A DNA stretch of 64,000 nucleotides from Ignavibacteriales bacterium UBA1304. Lineage in GTDB: Bacteria; Bacteroidota; Ignavibacteria; Ignavibacteriales; Ignavibacteriaceae. The stretch spans positions 1 through 64,000 of the forward strand of contig DBTY01000012.1 in assembly GCA_002307295.1 (NCBI GenBank), read 5' to 3'. The position numbers and the translations under genes are program-made. Below are positions 17,210 to 25,692 of the stretch, in pieces. The first letter of the stretch is position 1, and each line of letters starts with the position of its first letter. A model generated the notes under the pieces. It searched no databases. It was not told the origin of the DNA and was given only the letters and a program-made list of their open reading frames with translations.

Positions 17210-18868
17210 TTATCTTAACTCAATGCCGCCAAGAGTGTTTTCAATTGAGTCGATTATTGGGTCGCCGCTTGAAGCGCGCTCCGTTGCGGCTCCTGTTGAT
17301 TGCGGCGCATTTGAATTTGCAGAGCTTGCGTTAGTCCTTGCTGATGAAGATCGCGCAGGAGCAGCCTCCCCATTTACTCCAAATACAAAACCAAACCGTT
17401 TGCCAAATACGCCTTCCGTTTTATCTATAAGGTAATCAAGATTCTGTTCCAATTCTATTTGTGCATGTCCATCCTGCGTAGAAGCGTAAATTTTATTCCC
17501 TTCAACTCTTTGCAAGTGCAGGTTCATAATAATAGGACCCAGAATTAATCCTTTTTCCGCATTTACTGCTTTTATAAACGCGCCCCATCTGCCTTTAATT
17601 TCTTCAACTGTGTTTGCGGTTTCAGACTCCGGTTCTTTTTCTACCTCTGCAATTTTAGTTTGCGCAAGCGGGGGAGTAGGGCGGCTTTTTACTGCCGCTA
17701 CGGCGCTTTCCGGTTCTTCAAGCGAACTTAGATCGCTGTTTTGCAGCTTCTTAAGCAGCTCGGTAATTGTAGAAGTTTTTTCAAAACCAACTAAAAGGCA
17801 TAAGGCTATTTCAATTTTTACTTTCTGGTTTTGCGATGATTTTATTTCCTGCTGAAACTTAGTCAGATAATTCAGCACGCGCAAAAGATCGCCTTCGGAA
17901 AATTTATCGGCGTATGATTCATATTTTGTTTTGTAGATTTCAGCGGATTCAATTAGTCCCGCGCTTTTAGTAATTGCTACAGTGAGGATATTTCTGAAAT
18001 GCTCAATCAGTCCGTCCATAAAATCGATATAGTTCCAGCCGTTATCGTAAATTCTGCTTGAAACTTCAAAAATGGATTTGAAATTTTTATCGAGTATAGC
18101 GTCGGAAATAGCGAAATAAATATCGTCGTCAATAAGATTAAGCATTTTTGTAACAGTTGCATAATCAATATTCTGCCCGCAAAAAGCCACAACCTGGTCG
18201 AATAAACTTTCCGCGTCGCGCAAAGCTCCGTCAGCTTTTTTAGCAATAATCGTTAAGGTCTTATCGTCAATTTCAATTTTAAATTTATCGTCGTTGGCAA
18301 TTTTAAGCAGCTGCTCTTTAATGGTATCAAGCTGAATTCTTCTGAAATCAAAACGCTGGCAGCGCGAAATTATAGTCAGCGGCACCTTGTGAACGTCGGT
18401 AGTAGCAAAAATAAAAATAGTATGTTCAGGAGGTTCTTCCAGTGTTTTAAGAAACGCGTTAAACGATTCTTTGGTTAACATGTGAACCTCATCTATGATA
18501 TAGACTTTATACTTCCCCTTAGTCGGCTGATACTTAACCGATTCCCTAAGAGTTCTTATTTCGTCAATACCGCGGTTAGAGGCTCCATCGATTTCAATAA
18601 TATCCATCGACTGAAAATTTTTGATCGACAGGCACATCTCGCATTCGTTGCACGGCTCAAAATCAACCGGATGAAGGCAGTTAAGAGTTTTTGCAAAAAT
18701 TCTTGCAGTAGTAGTTTTGCCTACTCCTCTGGGGCCTGCAAAAAGAAAAGCGTGAGCAATTCTTTTGTTCTTAATAGAATTTTTAAGAGTAGTGGTAATG
18801 TGTTCCTGCCCGGCTACTTCGCTAAATTTTTGAGGCCGCCATGCGCGCGCCGATACTTGAAATGCCAT
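17210..18868 (-). CDS. dnaX: DNA polymerase III subunit gamma/tau
   Basis: The protein is 552 residues and is the clamp-loader ATPase. It carries Walker A GPRGVGKTT (about 45-53), the zinc-binding cysteines in CLHPVDFEPCNECEMC, Walker B IDEVHML, and SRCQRFDFRR, which covers sensor and arginine-finger positions. After ~residue 370 comes a linker rich in Ala, Ser, Pro and Glu, then a tau-like C-terminal part with KGRWGAFIKAVNAEKGLILG. I see no obvious slippery heptamer for a gamma frameshift product, but did not search exhaustively. It is followed by a strong terminator. msrC lies 23 bases upstream on the same strand. Confidence 0.95.
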   Translation of the reverse strand: MAFQVSARAWRPQKFSEVAGQEHITTTLKNSIKNKRIAHAFLFAGPRGVGKTTTARIFAKTLNCLHPVDFEPCNECEMCLSIKNFQSMDIIEIDGASNRGIDEIRTLRESVKYQPTKGKYKVYIIDEVHMLTKESFNAFLKTLEEPPEHTIFIFATTDVHKVPLTIISRCQRFDFRRIQLDTIKEQLLKIANDDKFKIEIDDKTLTIIAKKADGALRDAESLFDQVVAFCGQNIDYATVTKMLNLIDDDIYFAISDAILDKNFKSIFEVSSRIYDNGWNYIDFMDGLIEHFRNILTVAITKSAGLIESAEIYKTKYESYADKFSEGDLLRVLNYLTKFQQEIKSSQNQKVKIEIALCLLVGFEKTSTITELLKKLQNSDLSSLEEPESAVAAVKSRPTPPLAQTKIAEVEKEPESETANTVEEIKGRWGAFIKAVNAEKGLILGPIIMNLHLQRVEGNKIYASTQDGHAQIELEQNLDYLIDKTEGVFGKRFGFVFGVNGEAAPARSSSARTNASSANSNAPQSTGAATERASSGDPIIDSIENTLGGIELR

Positions 18869-18891
18869 TGTATAATTAAATTTGTTTTAAA

Positions 18892-19383
18892 TTAGTAAAT
18901 TATTTCTGACGTTAAAAAACCGCAGAGTAATTCTAAATATTTTCTGTCGGTTTGGTTAAACGAATTGTAACTGTAACTATCTAAATCCAGAACGCCCCAA
19001 ACTTTTCCGTTTAGTAAAAGCGGGACGACAATTTCAGATTTCGATCCGGAGTCGCAGGCTATATGCCCTTCAAAGAGTTCAGTATTTGGAACAACGATTG
19101 TCTCTTTTCTCTCTGCGCTTGCGCCGCAAACTCCGCCGCCAAAGGCTATTTTTGTACAAGCGACTTTCCCCTGGAAAGGTCCCAGGGTCAATTTGTCTTC
19201 TTCTGCAATATAAAAACCAACCCAGCTTATTTTTGTAAAAGCTTCTTTCAAAGCGGCGGTAAAATTTGCAAGATTGCAAATAACGCCGTCTTCTTTTGCA
19301 AGAAGAGATTTTATCTGAGGAAGCAGCGCTTCGTAAATCTCTTCGTCTGGCAAAGCTGCATTTATATTAAGCTGATCAGACAT
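18892..19383 (-). CDS. msrC: Free methionine-(R)-sulfoxide reductase (GAF domain)
   Basis: The protein is 163 residues, a single GAF domain. The three active-site cysteines of the fRMsr family are present at C76, C86 and C110 (ACTKIAFGGGVCG and HIACDSGSKSE), with the same spacing as in E. coli. The enzyme reduces free methionine sulfoxide as part of oxidative damage repair. Its ATG overlaps the end of lon by eight bases, so the two are translationally coupled; this puts a repair enzyme with a protein-quality protease. It lies 23 bases ahead of dnaX. Confidence 0.93.
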   Translation of the reverse strand: MSDQLNINAALPDEEIYEALLPQIKSLLAKEDGVICNLANFTAALKEAFTKISWVGFYIAEEDKLTLGPFQGKVACTKIAFGGGVCGASAERKETIVVPNTELFEGHIACDSGSKSEIVVPLLLNGKVWGVLDLDSYSYNSFNQTDRKYLELLCGFLTSEIIY

Positions 19384-21844
19384 TTCTGCCCGGTTTTTTC
19401 TTCTTTATTGGTTTCTTTGCAACCTTTAACGAAACTGGCGTTTTAGCGTTTTTGTTTATTTTGAAATTTTCAAAAACATATTTAATAGCGTCGTCAATTT
19501 TTTCGATAGGAATTATTTCAAGACCGTCAGTTATTTTAGATTGTATTTCCGTTAGGTCTATTTCGTTATCCTTAGGTATAAGAATTCGTTTAATTCCGTT
19601 GCGTTTAGCTGCAATAAGTTTTTCATTCAAGCCGCCGATAGGCAGAACGTTGCCGCGTAGAGTAATTTCTCCGGTCATTGCAATTTCGTTCATAGTCGGT
19701 TTGCCTGTTATTGCCGAAAGCATAGCCATAGTCATTGTAATGCCGGCCGACGGTCCGTCCTTAGGTATAGCGCCTTCAGGCAGATGAATATGTATTTCTT
19801 TTCCTTTGAAGTAACCCGGATCGATGCCAAATTTTACGGCATTAGAACGGATATAGCTTAAAGCGGCCTGAGCGGATTCCTTCATAACGCTGCCAAGCTG
19901 ACCAGTTAAAGTAAGCCTTTCGGAACCGACCATTACGGTAACGTCAACGTTAAGAATTTCGCCGCCGACGCTTGTCCATGCAAGCCCTGTAACGCTGCCG
20001 ACTCTTTTTTCTTTAGTGTAATTATGTTTTCTGTATTTAGGCACGCCAAGAAATTCTTCCGTTTTTTTAGCGTCAATAACAATTCCTTTTTTAGAATTTC
20101 CTGTTGTCTTATGCATAACAACGTCTTTTGCAATTTTACGGCAAATATTAGCAAGTTCGCGTTCAAGATTTCTTACGCCAGCTTCGCGCGTATATTCCGA
20201 AATTACTTTTCTAACGGCGTCGTCTTCAATTTTTACATTCTTATTTTCAATGCCGTGCAGTTTTATCTGTTTTGGAATTATATGCCGTTTGGCAATTTCC
20301 AATTTGTCATATTCAAGATATCCGGGCAGTTCAATAATTTCCATTCTATCCTGCAAAGGCAGAGGAATATTATAGCGAACATTGGCTGTGGTAATAAATA
20401 GCGTCTGCGAAAGATCGTAGTCTATTTCTAAGTAATGGTCGTTAAAAGTATTGTTTTGCTCCGGGTCTAAAACTTCAAGCATAGCCGAAGATGGATCGCC
20501 TCGGAAATCGGCGCTCATTTTATCAATTTCGTCAAGTAGTATTACCGGATTTATAGTCCCGGCTTTTTTCATGGATTGAATTATTTTACCCGGCATAGAG
20601 CCTATATATGTTCTTCTGTGACCGCGTATTTCAGCTTCGTCGCGTATGCCGCCAAGGCTGATTCTTACAAATTTTCTGCCAAGCGCGCGGGCAATAGATT
20701 TGCCTAACGAAGTTTTACCGACTCCGGGAGGTCCTACAAAGCAGAGTATCTGTCCTTTTAATTCCTGAACTAAATTTAGAACGGCAATTTGTTCAAGTAT
20801 TCTTTCCTTTGGTTTATCAAGGCCAAAGTGGTCTTCATCCAAAGTAGCTTTAACGTGTTCAATATCAAGATTGTCTTTAGTCTTTTTAGTCCATGGAACA
20901 AGCGTCAGCCAGTCGATGTAATTTCTTATCACAGCAGATTCAGGGGAGAGCTGAGGAATTTTGCTGAATTTGCTTAATTCTTCATTTGCTTTTTCTTCGG
21001 CGTATTTGGGCATTTTAGCTTTTTTAATCTGCCCTTTAAGTTTAGCTATATCGCCAGAGTTTTCGTCTTCTTCGCCAAGTTCAGTTTGCAGAGTGCGAAT
21101 CTGTTCCTGAATAATATACTTGCGCTGTGTTTTGGCAATGTTTTCCTGAACTTTATTATCTATTTCTTTTTCAATTTTAAGTATGTCAATTTCGGAGTTT
21201 AGTATTTTTATTATTTCGTAATACTGCTCTTTGATAGTAAATTTTTGGAGTATAGTCTGTTTAATTTCTACTACCTGATTGATATTTGCAGCAACGTAAA
21301 AAAGTTTTCTATCCGGCTCTTCAATATTTTCAAAAGCGGATAGAGCTTCCGGGGGCACGTTTCTGTTTATTTTCACATAGCTTCTAAAAAGCTGGCTCAT
21401 CTGACGGACAAGGGCGTTCATCTCGTGATCGTTCTCAACTTCAGGAACAATTACTTCAATTTTTGCTTCAAAAAACTCTTCGTTATCTGTAAACTCAGTT
21501 ATCCTGCCCTGTAAGAGACCATCGACGAGTATTTTCATTAATCCGTTTGGAAGCTTTAATATCTGTACGATTTTTGCGACGGTTCCTTCAAGAAAAATAT
21601 CGTCTTTAGTCGGATCTTCAAGGTTCGATTTTTTTTGAGTAGCAAGAAAAATATATTTAGACGCTTCCAGAGCCTTGTTTGCAGCTTTGATAGATTGTTC
21701 TCTGCCCACAAGCACGGGGAAAATCATATATGGGTAAATAACATAATCTCGTAATGGCAGAATAGGTAAAATTTCCGGCAAATCATCAATTATTGTTATT
21801 TCATCTTTATCCTGAGTCATTTCAACTTTTTCAACGGTATCCAA
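19376..21844 (-). CDS. lon: ATP-dependent protease La (Lon)
   Basis: The protein is 822 residues. The N-terminal LON substrate-binding domain (LPILPLRDYVIYPYMIFP onward) is followed by a coiled coil and the AAA+ module with Walker A GPPGVGKTS and Walker B PVILLDEIDKM. The protease domain has catalytic Ser699 in KDGPSAG and Lys742 in NEKLIAAK; the 43-residue spacing equals that of E. coli Lon. The start codon is TTG, five bases after AGGAG. The tail is rich in Lys and Pro (KKPIKKKKPG). It overlaps msrC downstream and is divergent from suhB. No CIRCE-type heat-shock operator was seen upstream. Confidence 0.97.
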   Translation of the reverse strand: MDTVEKVEMTQDKDEITIIDDLPEILPILPLRDYVIYPYMIFPVLVGREQSIKAANKALEASKYIFLATQKKSNLEDPTKDDIFLEGTVAKIVQILKLPNGLMKILVDGLLQGRITEFTDNEEFFEAKIEVIVPEVENDHEMNALVRQMSQLFRSYVKINRNVPPEALSAFENIEEPDRKLFYVAANINQVVEIKQTILQKFTIKEQYYEIIKILNSEIDILKIEKEIDNKVQENIAKTQRKYIIQEQIRTLQTELGEEDENSGDIAKLKGQIKKAKMPKYAEEKANEELSKFSKIPQLSPESAVIRNYIDWLTLVPWTKKTKDNLDIEHVKATLDEDHFGLDKPKERILEQIAVLNLVQELKGQILCFVGPPGVGKTSLGKSIARALGRKFVRISLGGIRDEAEIRGHRRTYIGSMPGKIIQSMKKAGTINPVILLDEIDKMSADFRGDPSSAMLEVLDPEQNNTFNDHYLEIDYDLSQTLFITTANVRYNIPLPLQDRMEIIELPGYLEYDKLEIAKRHIIPKQIKLHGIENKNVKIEDDAVRKVISEYTREAGVRNLERELANICRKIAKDVVMHKTTGNSKKGIVIDAKKTEEFLGVPKYRKHNYTKEKRVGSVTGLAWTSVGGEILNVDVTVMVGSERLTLTGQLGSVMKESAQAALSYIRSNAVKFGIDPGYFKGKEIHIHLPEGAIPKDGPSAGITMTMAMLSAITGKPTMNEIAMTGEITLRGNVLPIGGLNEKLIAAKRNGIKRILIPKDNEIDLTEIQSKITDGLEIIPIEKIDDAIKYVFENFKINKNAKTPVSLKVAKKPIKKKKPGRNV

Positions 21845-22020
21845 TTATACTCCTAAACATTAATAATGAGAATAATAATATATTATAAATTCAAAACGCT
21901 TTCAAACCAATAAAATTTATACAATGATAATACTTAATGGCTTTGTAAAGTTAAGCTATTTAAAGTAAATTTATTAATTTAGTTCTATATTTATAATAAT
22001 TTAAAATAAGAATAAAAAAA

Positions 22021-22800
22021 ATGATTGAAGATATAATTAAAATTGCCAAAGAAGCGGGTGAAATTGTAAGAAATGGGTTTGGTAAAAATCTGGAAATTGA
22101 ATTTAAAACCAACGAATCAAATTTAGTTACGCAGATTGATAAAAAATCGGAAGCCTTCATAACGGATTTTATCCAGAAAAAATTTCCGGGACACGGCGTC
22201 CTGGGGGAAGAGGGCGCGTCAATAAAAGCGACTTCGGACTATACGTGGGTGGTTGATCCTTTGGACGGAACTACAAATTTTGCTCATGGCGTTCCGATCT
22301 TTTCTGTTTCGATTGGCGTTCAGAAAAACGGCGAGAATGTGGCGGGAGTTATATATGACGTGATGCGCGATGAAGCGTACTCTGCCGAGCTTGGCGGCGG
22401 AGCGTTTTGTAATAACAAGAAAATAAGCGTCAGCCAAAACGAAATGATGCAAAGGAGTCTGCTTGTTACCGGATTTCCGTACGATATAGCCGATAACCCG
22501 AACAACGCGCTGGATATATTTGTGCAGCTTGTAAAGGTTGCGCGCGGAATGCGCCGGCTTGGCTCGGCCGCTCTGGATATGTGCTATGTGGCAAAAGGAG
22601 TTTTTGACGGATTCTGGGAAGTTCATCTTCATCCATGGGACATCTGCGCAGGCATGCTTATTATTAAAGAGGCAGGCGGCAGAACGACTGATTTTAAAGG
22701 AGCTAAAATGGATATTTTTAACCGCCAGATACTTTCCACAAACGGAAAAATTCATAACCAGATGTTAGATATAATTGATAAATGTACTACTAAAAAATAA
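22021..22800 (+). CDS. suhB: Inositol-1-monophosphatase family protein
   Basis: The protein is 259 residues. Metal-binding motifs are complete: GEEG (about residue 61), VDPLDGTTNFAHG and WDICAGMLIIKEAGG. Family members hydrolyse myo-inositol phosphates and related phosphates, and the E. coli homologue also acts in rRNA transcription. The length is normal. It is divergent from lon with a 176-base shared upstream region. The last ~70 bases and ~120 bases past the stop are repeated in diverged form at 25101-25272, on the far side of the AraC/SDR pair. Confidence 0.93.
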   Translation: MIEDIIKIAKEAGEIVRNGFGKNLEIEFKTNESNLVTQIDKKSEAFITDFIQKKFPGHGVLGEEGASIKATSDYTWVVDPLDGTTNFAHGVPIFSVSIGVQKNGENVAGVIYDVMRDEAYSAELGGGAFCNNKKISVSQNEMMQRSLLVTGFPYDIADNPNNALDIFVQLVKVARGMRRLGSAALDMCYVAKGVFDGFWEVHLHPWDICAGMLIIKEAGGRTTDFKGAKMDIFNRQILSTNGKIHNQMLDIIDKCTTKK

Positions 22801-22816
22801 TGCGATTATCTCCAGA

Positions 22817-22849
22817 TTCGTAGCGGCAGACTTTTAGTCTGCCGAATTA
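22817..22849 (-). repeat. Dispersed palindromic repeat, copy 3
   Basis: CGGCAGACT, TTT, AGTCTGCCG at 22824-22844, preceded by TTCGTAG. This orientation is opposite to the copies at 5421 and 56083. It sits between the convergent suhB and AraC genes and could form a terminator-like hairpin for either. Confidence 0.75.
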
Positions 22850-22881
22850 AAGCATGTTTGTCATTTACGTAAATAGAATGT

Positions 22882-22901
22882 CATTCCCACGAAAGCGGGA
22901 A
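22882..22901 (+). repeat. Second hairpin repeat family, copy 1
   Basis: ATTCCCACGAAAGCGGGAAG forms a short stem CCC..GGG around CGAAAG. Similar units lie at 25234-25253 and 26931-26948. Confidence 0.5.
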
Positions 22902-22922
22902 GCTCGGTTAGGATAAATTTAT

Positions 22923-23735
22923 CTATTGGCTTATTTCCGTTGGGTTGTAACCAAAATACTTCTTAAATGCATGAGAAAAATGAGAAAGATTCTCAAAGCC
23001 CGCTTCAAAATACACATCGCCTGGTTTCCTATTTCTTATTTTAAGCTGGTAATGAGCCAGATTTAGCCGTTTTTGTGTGAGCCATCTTTGCGGAGTGGTT
23101 TTGAAAGCCTTTTTAAAATCGCGCTTGAAAGTTGTCAGACTTCTTCCGGTAAGGCGAGCGAACTTATCCAATGTCAAGTTAAACATATAGTTCTTTTCCA
23201 TGAAGTCAGTCAGATTAATTTTCCCAGGTATTTCAAAATTTGCCAAGAGATTATCTATGCTTGGCTCAATAGTTCTAAGTATGTTGATGGCTTCTTCCAC
23301 TTTTATTGAAATTATGTTTTCGGGCAAGACATCGCGCATTTCAAAGTAAGGCATTAGGGAGGCCAGACAGCTATCCAACAACGGATGCTTTTTAAAAGTG
23401 AAAATTCTGGATTGATAATTGGATTGGATGGGTTTAAAATTGTACTTGATGTAAAAATCTTTTAAGCGGTCGATAGTCAAGTTTAAAACTACTGATTTAA
23501 AAGGCCGACCGCCTTTTGGATAATTCATAAATGTGGCTAATTGATTACGGGGAAAGAGTATGGTATCGCCTGGTCCAAAAATATGGACGGCGTCCGCCTG
23601 TACGATTTTCGCTTCTCCTGATATAAACCATATCAACGCATGATGCTCCAGAAACACTTCCGCGCTGAAAAATTTTTCTTCAAAGCTGGAAAGCTTAATT
23701 TCTGGGCTCACATATTGCGATTCGTGTGTTTGCAT
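22923..23735 (-). CDS. AraC-family transcriptional regulator
   Basis: The protein is 270 residues. The N-terminal ~130 residues look like a cupin-type ligand-binding domain (FGPGDTILFPRNQLATF). The C-terminal ~100 residues hold two helix-turn-helix units, LDKFARLTGRSLTTFKRDFKKAF and DVYFEAGFENLSHFSHAFKKYFGYNP, typical of AraC/XylS. It lies 75 bases from the SDR gene on the same strand and is likely its regulator. A pair of direct repeats upstream of the SDR is a candidate binding site. The ligand is unknown. The gene is bounded by repeats and a duplicated suhB tail, so the pair may have been acquired together. Confidence 0.93.
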   Translation of the reverse strand: MQTHESQYVSPEIKLSSFEEKFFSAEVFLEHHALIWFISGEAKIVQADAVHIFGPGDTILFPRNQLATFMNYPKGGRPFKSVVLNLTIDRLKDFYIKYNFKPIQSNYQSRIFTFKKHPLLDSCLASLMPYFEMRDVLPENIISIKVEEAINILRTIEPSIDNLLANFEIPGKINLTDFMEKNYMFNLTLDKFARLTGRSLTTFKRDFKKAFKTTPQRWLTQKRLNLAHYQLKIRNRKPGDVYFEAGFENLSHFSHAFKKYFGYNPTEISQ

Positions 23736-23768
23736 AATAACTATACTACAAATTATTTATTATAAAAG

Positions 23769-23797
23769 AAAAGTCTGAGTTCATCACACAGACTTTT
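23769..23797 (-). terminator. Terminator after the SDR gene
   Basis: The stem AAAAGTCTG / CAGACTTTT with an 11-base loop lies 13 bases after the SDR stop. CTTTT follows on the minus strand. It separates the SDR from the AraC gene, so they may be transcribed apart. Confidence 0.7.
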
Positions 23798-23810
23798 CCA
23801 ATTCACTTCT

Positions 23811-24842
23811 CTAAACAGCGTCAAAGGTTACTCCGGTTAATTCCTGGGTCAAATCCCAAAGTCTTTTAGCATTATCTTCATCTACTGAATAAGGTTTTAC
23901 GCCTCTAAGCGTTAATGGGTTGTCGTATTTATGTTCAATATTGCCGTTGTCTAATTCCGCTATATCGCAGTTTTCGCAATAAATCCCGCTTATGTCATTT
24001 AGGCTCTCGCTGGTAGCGCACCATATTGATGTTGCAGCCCCCTGCGGAACGGTTTTTAATTTTCTTGCTACTTCGGGATATATGTTGCCGTTTTCGTCAT
24101 GAGTGCCCATTTGTTGAAATAACTTCATAGGAGCTTTTCGCCCTAGATCGGTATCATTTACAGAACCGGGATGAAGCGAAAAACCCCGGACATTTGAAGA
24201 GCGCCCGCGCGCATCAAGTTCTACTATAAACAAATTATTTGCCGTTTTAGCCTGACCATAACCCTGCAGCGTTTCATATTCCCGTTTTTCAAAATTAGGA
24301 TCGTCAAAATTGAAAGGGGCAAATTGATGGCCAAAAGAAGAAACGCTAATCACTCGTGCTCCATTAGCTTTTTTCAAAGCAGGCCAAAGTCTGGCAGTCA
24401 ACTGAAAATGCCCTAAATGATTTGTGCAAAGCTGGGATTCATAACCTCGTGAATCGCGCTCTAACGGCGCCCACATAATGCCCGCATTATTGATGAGAAT
24501 GTGAAGCGGGCTTCCTGTTTTAAGAAAATTCTCGGCAAAGATATCGATAGATTTGGGATCCATAAGATCCATGGTTTCAATCGTAATATTTTTCAGTCCT
24601 ATCAGATTTCTCTTTGCCTTTTCTATATTTCTGACTGGCACAACAACATTTGCGCCGGCAGAAATTAGGGCTTTAACTGTTTCAAGACCGATTCCGGAAT
24701 AACCGCCTGTTACAATTGCGGTTTTGCCGCTAAGGTCAATTCCTTTGATTAGATCGGAAGTTGTAGAGTTGTGATCAAACCCTGAATTTAAAGGTTTTTG
24801 AAGAACGCCGTTGTAATTGTTCGTCGTTTTTACTTCTTTCAT
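23811..24842 (-). CDS. Short-chain dehydrogenase/reductase (retinol/WW-oxidoreductase-like)
   Basis: The protein is 343 residues. The NAD(P)-binding motif is TGGYSGIG (about residues 45-52) and NNAGIM is the second structural motif. The catalytic Ser lies in VISVSSFGH and the Tyr/Lys pair in YGQAK. The length and the HLGHFQLTARLWPALKK segment resemble the retinol dehydrogenase/WWOX-like subgroup. The substrate is unknown. The ribosome site is AGGAGAG. The upstream region has direct repeats fitting AraC control. Confidence 0.92.
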   Translation of the reverse strand: MKEVKTTNNYNGVLQKPLNSGFDHNSTTSDLIKGIDLSGKTAIVTGGYSGIGLETVKALISAGANVVVPVRNIEKAKRNLIGLKNITIETMDLMDPKSIDIFAENFLKTGSPLHILINNAGIMWAPLERDSRGYESQLCTNHLGHFQLTARLWPALKKANGARVISVSSFGHQFAPFNFDDPNFEKREYETLQGYGQAKTANNLFIVELDARGRSSNVRGFSLHPGSVNDTDLGRKAPMKLFQQMGTHDENGNIYPEVARKLKTVPQGAATSIWCATSESLNDISGIYCENCDIAELDNGNIEHKYDNPLTLRGVKPYSVDEDNAKRLWDLTQELTGVTFDAV

Positions 24843-24922
24843 TTTTAAGCTCTCCTTTTTAATTGTTTACTTTTTCCAAGTATGTTTTTTAATATGGAGT
24901 AAAGTTAAATACATCAGAGCGC

Positions 24923-24957
24923 TTTTATTTTGTTTAGAAGTCCGATTTTACTTTGTT
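24923..24957. promoter_or_regulatory. Candidate AraC-type operator upstream of the SDR
   Basis: Two direct repeats, TTTTATTTTGTT (24923-24934) and TTTTACTTTGTT (24946-24957), begin 23 bases apart, about two helical turns. They lie 80-115 bases before the SDR start. Tandem sites of this spacing are usual for AraC-family activators. The neighbouring AraC gene is the likely partner. Confidence 0.4.
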
Positions 24958-25100
24958 AAAACGGCCATTGTTCAGTTTTTATATTGAATTCCTCTTGTCG
25001 CTTCCAGCAGTCCTATTAGTAGCGGCATTTTTTCCGTGCTAAGCTTATTTGAAATTATATAAAATGATCATTTTAAGCAAGTATAATTATTAAATTTTTG

Positions 25101-25172
25101 ATGCTTCCGACAATAGGGGAAATCCATAAACAGATGTTGGATATAATTGATAAATGTATGACTAAAAAATAA
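25101..25172 (+). pseudogene. Duplicated 3' end of suhB (24 codons)
   Basis: The sequence encodes GEIHKQMLDIIDKCMTKK and a stop, matching the suhB end GKIHNQMLDIIDKCTTKK. Homology continues past the stop (TGCGATT, CTCCAGATTCGTAGCGG and so on) to about 25272. No other suhB codons precede it. It is a relic of a duplication or of an insertion that carried the suhB end, not a working gene. Confidence 0.8.
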
Positions 25173-25188
25173 TGCGATTGTCTCCAGA

Positions 25189-25220
25189 TTCGTAGCGGCA
25201 GACTGTTAGTCTGCCGAATT
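25189..25220 (-). repeat. Dispersed palindromic repeat, copy 4
   Basis: CGGCAGACT, GTT, AGTCTGCCG at 25196-25216, in the same orientation as the 22824 copy. It belongs to the duplicated suhB downstream block, so this copy arose by duplication rather than by separate insertion. Confidence 0.75.
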
Positions 25221-25233
25221 GAAGTATATTTGT

Positions 25234-25253
25234 TATTCACGCGAAAGCGGGAA
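25234..25253 (+). repeat. Second hairpin repeat family, copy 2
   Basis: ATTCACGCGAAAGCGGGAAT, close to the unit at 22882, within the duplicated block. Confidence 0.5.
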
Positions 25254-25382
25254 TCTCTGAGAGAATAAATTTTTATCCAGACCAAGGTACGACTGTTACG
25301 CAATAATTCCAAGTTTTACTTGGCTTCATGACTGAAGAAGTACAAAATAGTTATCATTATTTAGAAGTTGGGCAGGTACTTT

Positions 25383-25637
25383 TTATTTCAATCGAAACTC
25401 AATATCAAATTGTCTGTCGTTTTCTGAATGCTTATAGAATGAATTTACAGAGTAAGGTGGAGTTAGCTCATTACAATATTTTATAAATTCATCATATAAT
25501 TTAGTATGACCGCTTTTAAGTTTTATATCAAAATTTATCCAACTAAATAATTCAGTTGTTGTGACAGAAAAAGGATTTTTCGATTTAAGATTTTCTAATA
25601 TAGAATTATTAAGGATATTGAATTGCTCTTTAGTCAT
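25383..25637 (-). CDS. Small protein of unknown function
   Basis: The protein is 84 residues from the ATG at 25637, preferred because GGAG lies nine bases upstream; an in-frame ATG 36 bases further up is an alternative. It is soluble, mildly charged and has no signal peptide or membrane span. Features visible are a helical N-terminus (EQFNILNNSILENLKSK), SWINFDIKLKSGHTKLYDEFIKY, and an end DRQFDIEFRLK that looks like a beta strand. I do not recognise a family. It lies 55 bases past the 342-residue membrane protein on the same strand, with similar AT-rich composition, so they may form a pair. Confidence 0.55.
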   Translation of the reverse strand: MTKEQFNILNNSILENLKSKNPFSVTTTELFSWINFDIKLKSGHTKLYDEFIKYCNELTPPYSVNSFYKHSENDRQFDIEFRLK

Positions 25638-25692
25638 ATTGTAAACTCCAATACTAAATGAAAATATTATCAATATAATGTTTCGCAGTTAG

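Larger units (their letters stand above)
24843..25382. other. Long intergenic stretch with duplicated suhB tail and repeats
   Basis: This is 540 bases with no functional gene. From left to right it holds the SDR ribosome site and candidate operator (to 24957), an AT-rich part, the suhB-tail copy (25101-25172) with its downstream homology to about 25272, and two palindromic repeats inside that copy. Nothing recognisable lies from 25273 to 25382. Confidence 0.7.

Noticed and set aside
21845..22020. Search for a heat-shock (CIRCE) operator before lon
   Set aside because: No TTAGCACTC-type inverted repeat was found in the lon-suhB intergenic region.
22219..22755. 178-codon minus-strand frame within suhB
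   Set aside because: Fully inside suhB on the opposite strand; suhB motifs are complete.
25073..25312. 79-codon minus-strand frame in the intergenic stretch
   Set aside because: It is antisense to the suhB-tail copy and palindromic repeats; no ribosome site or protein character.
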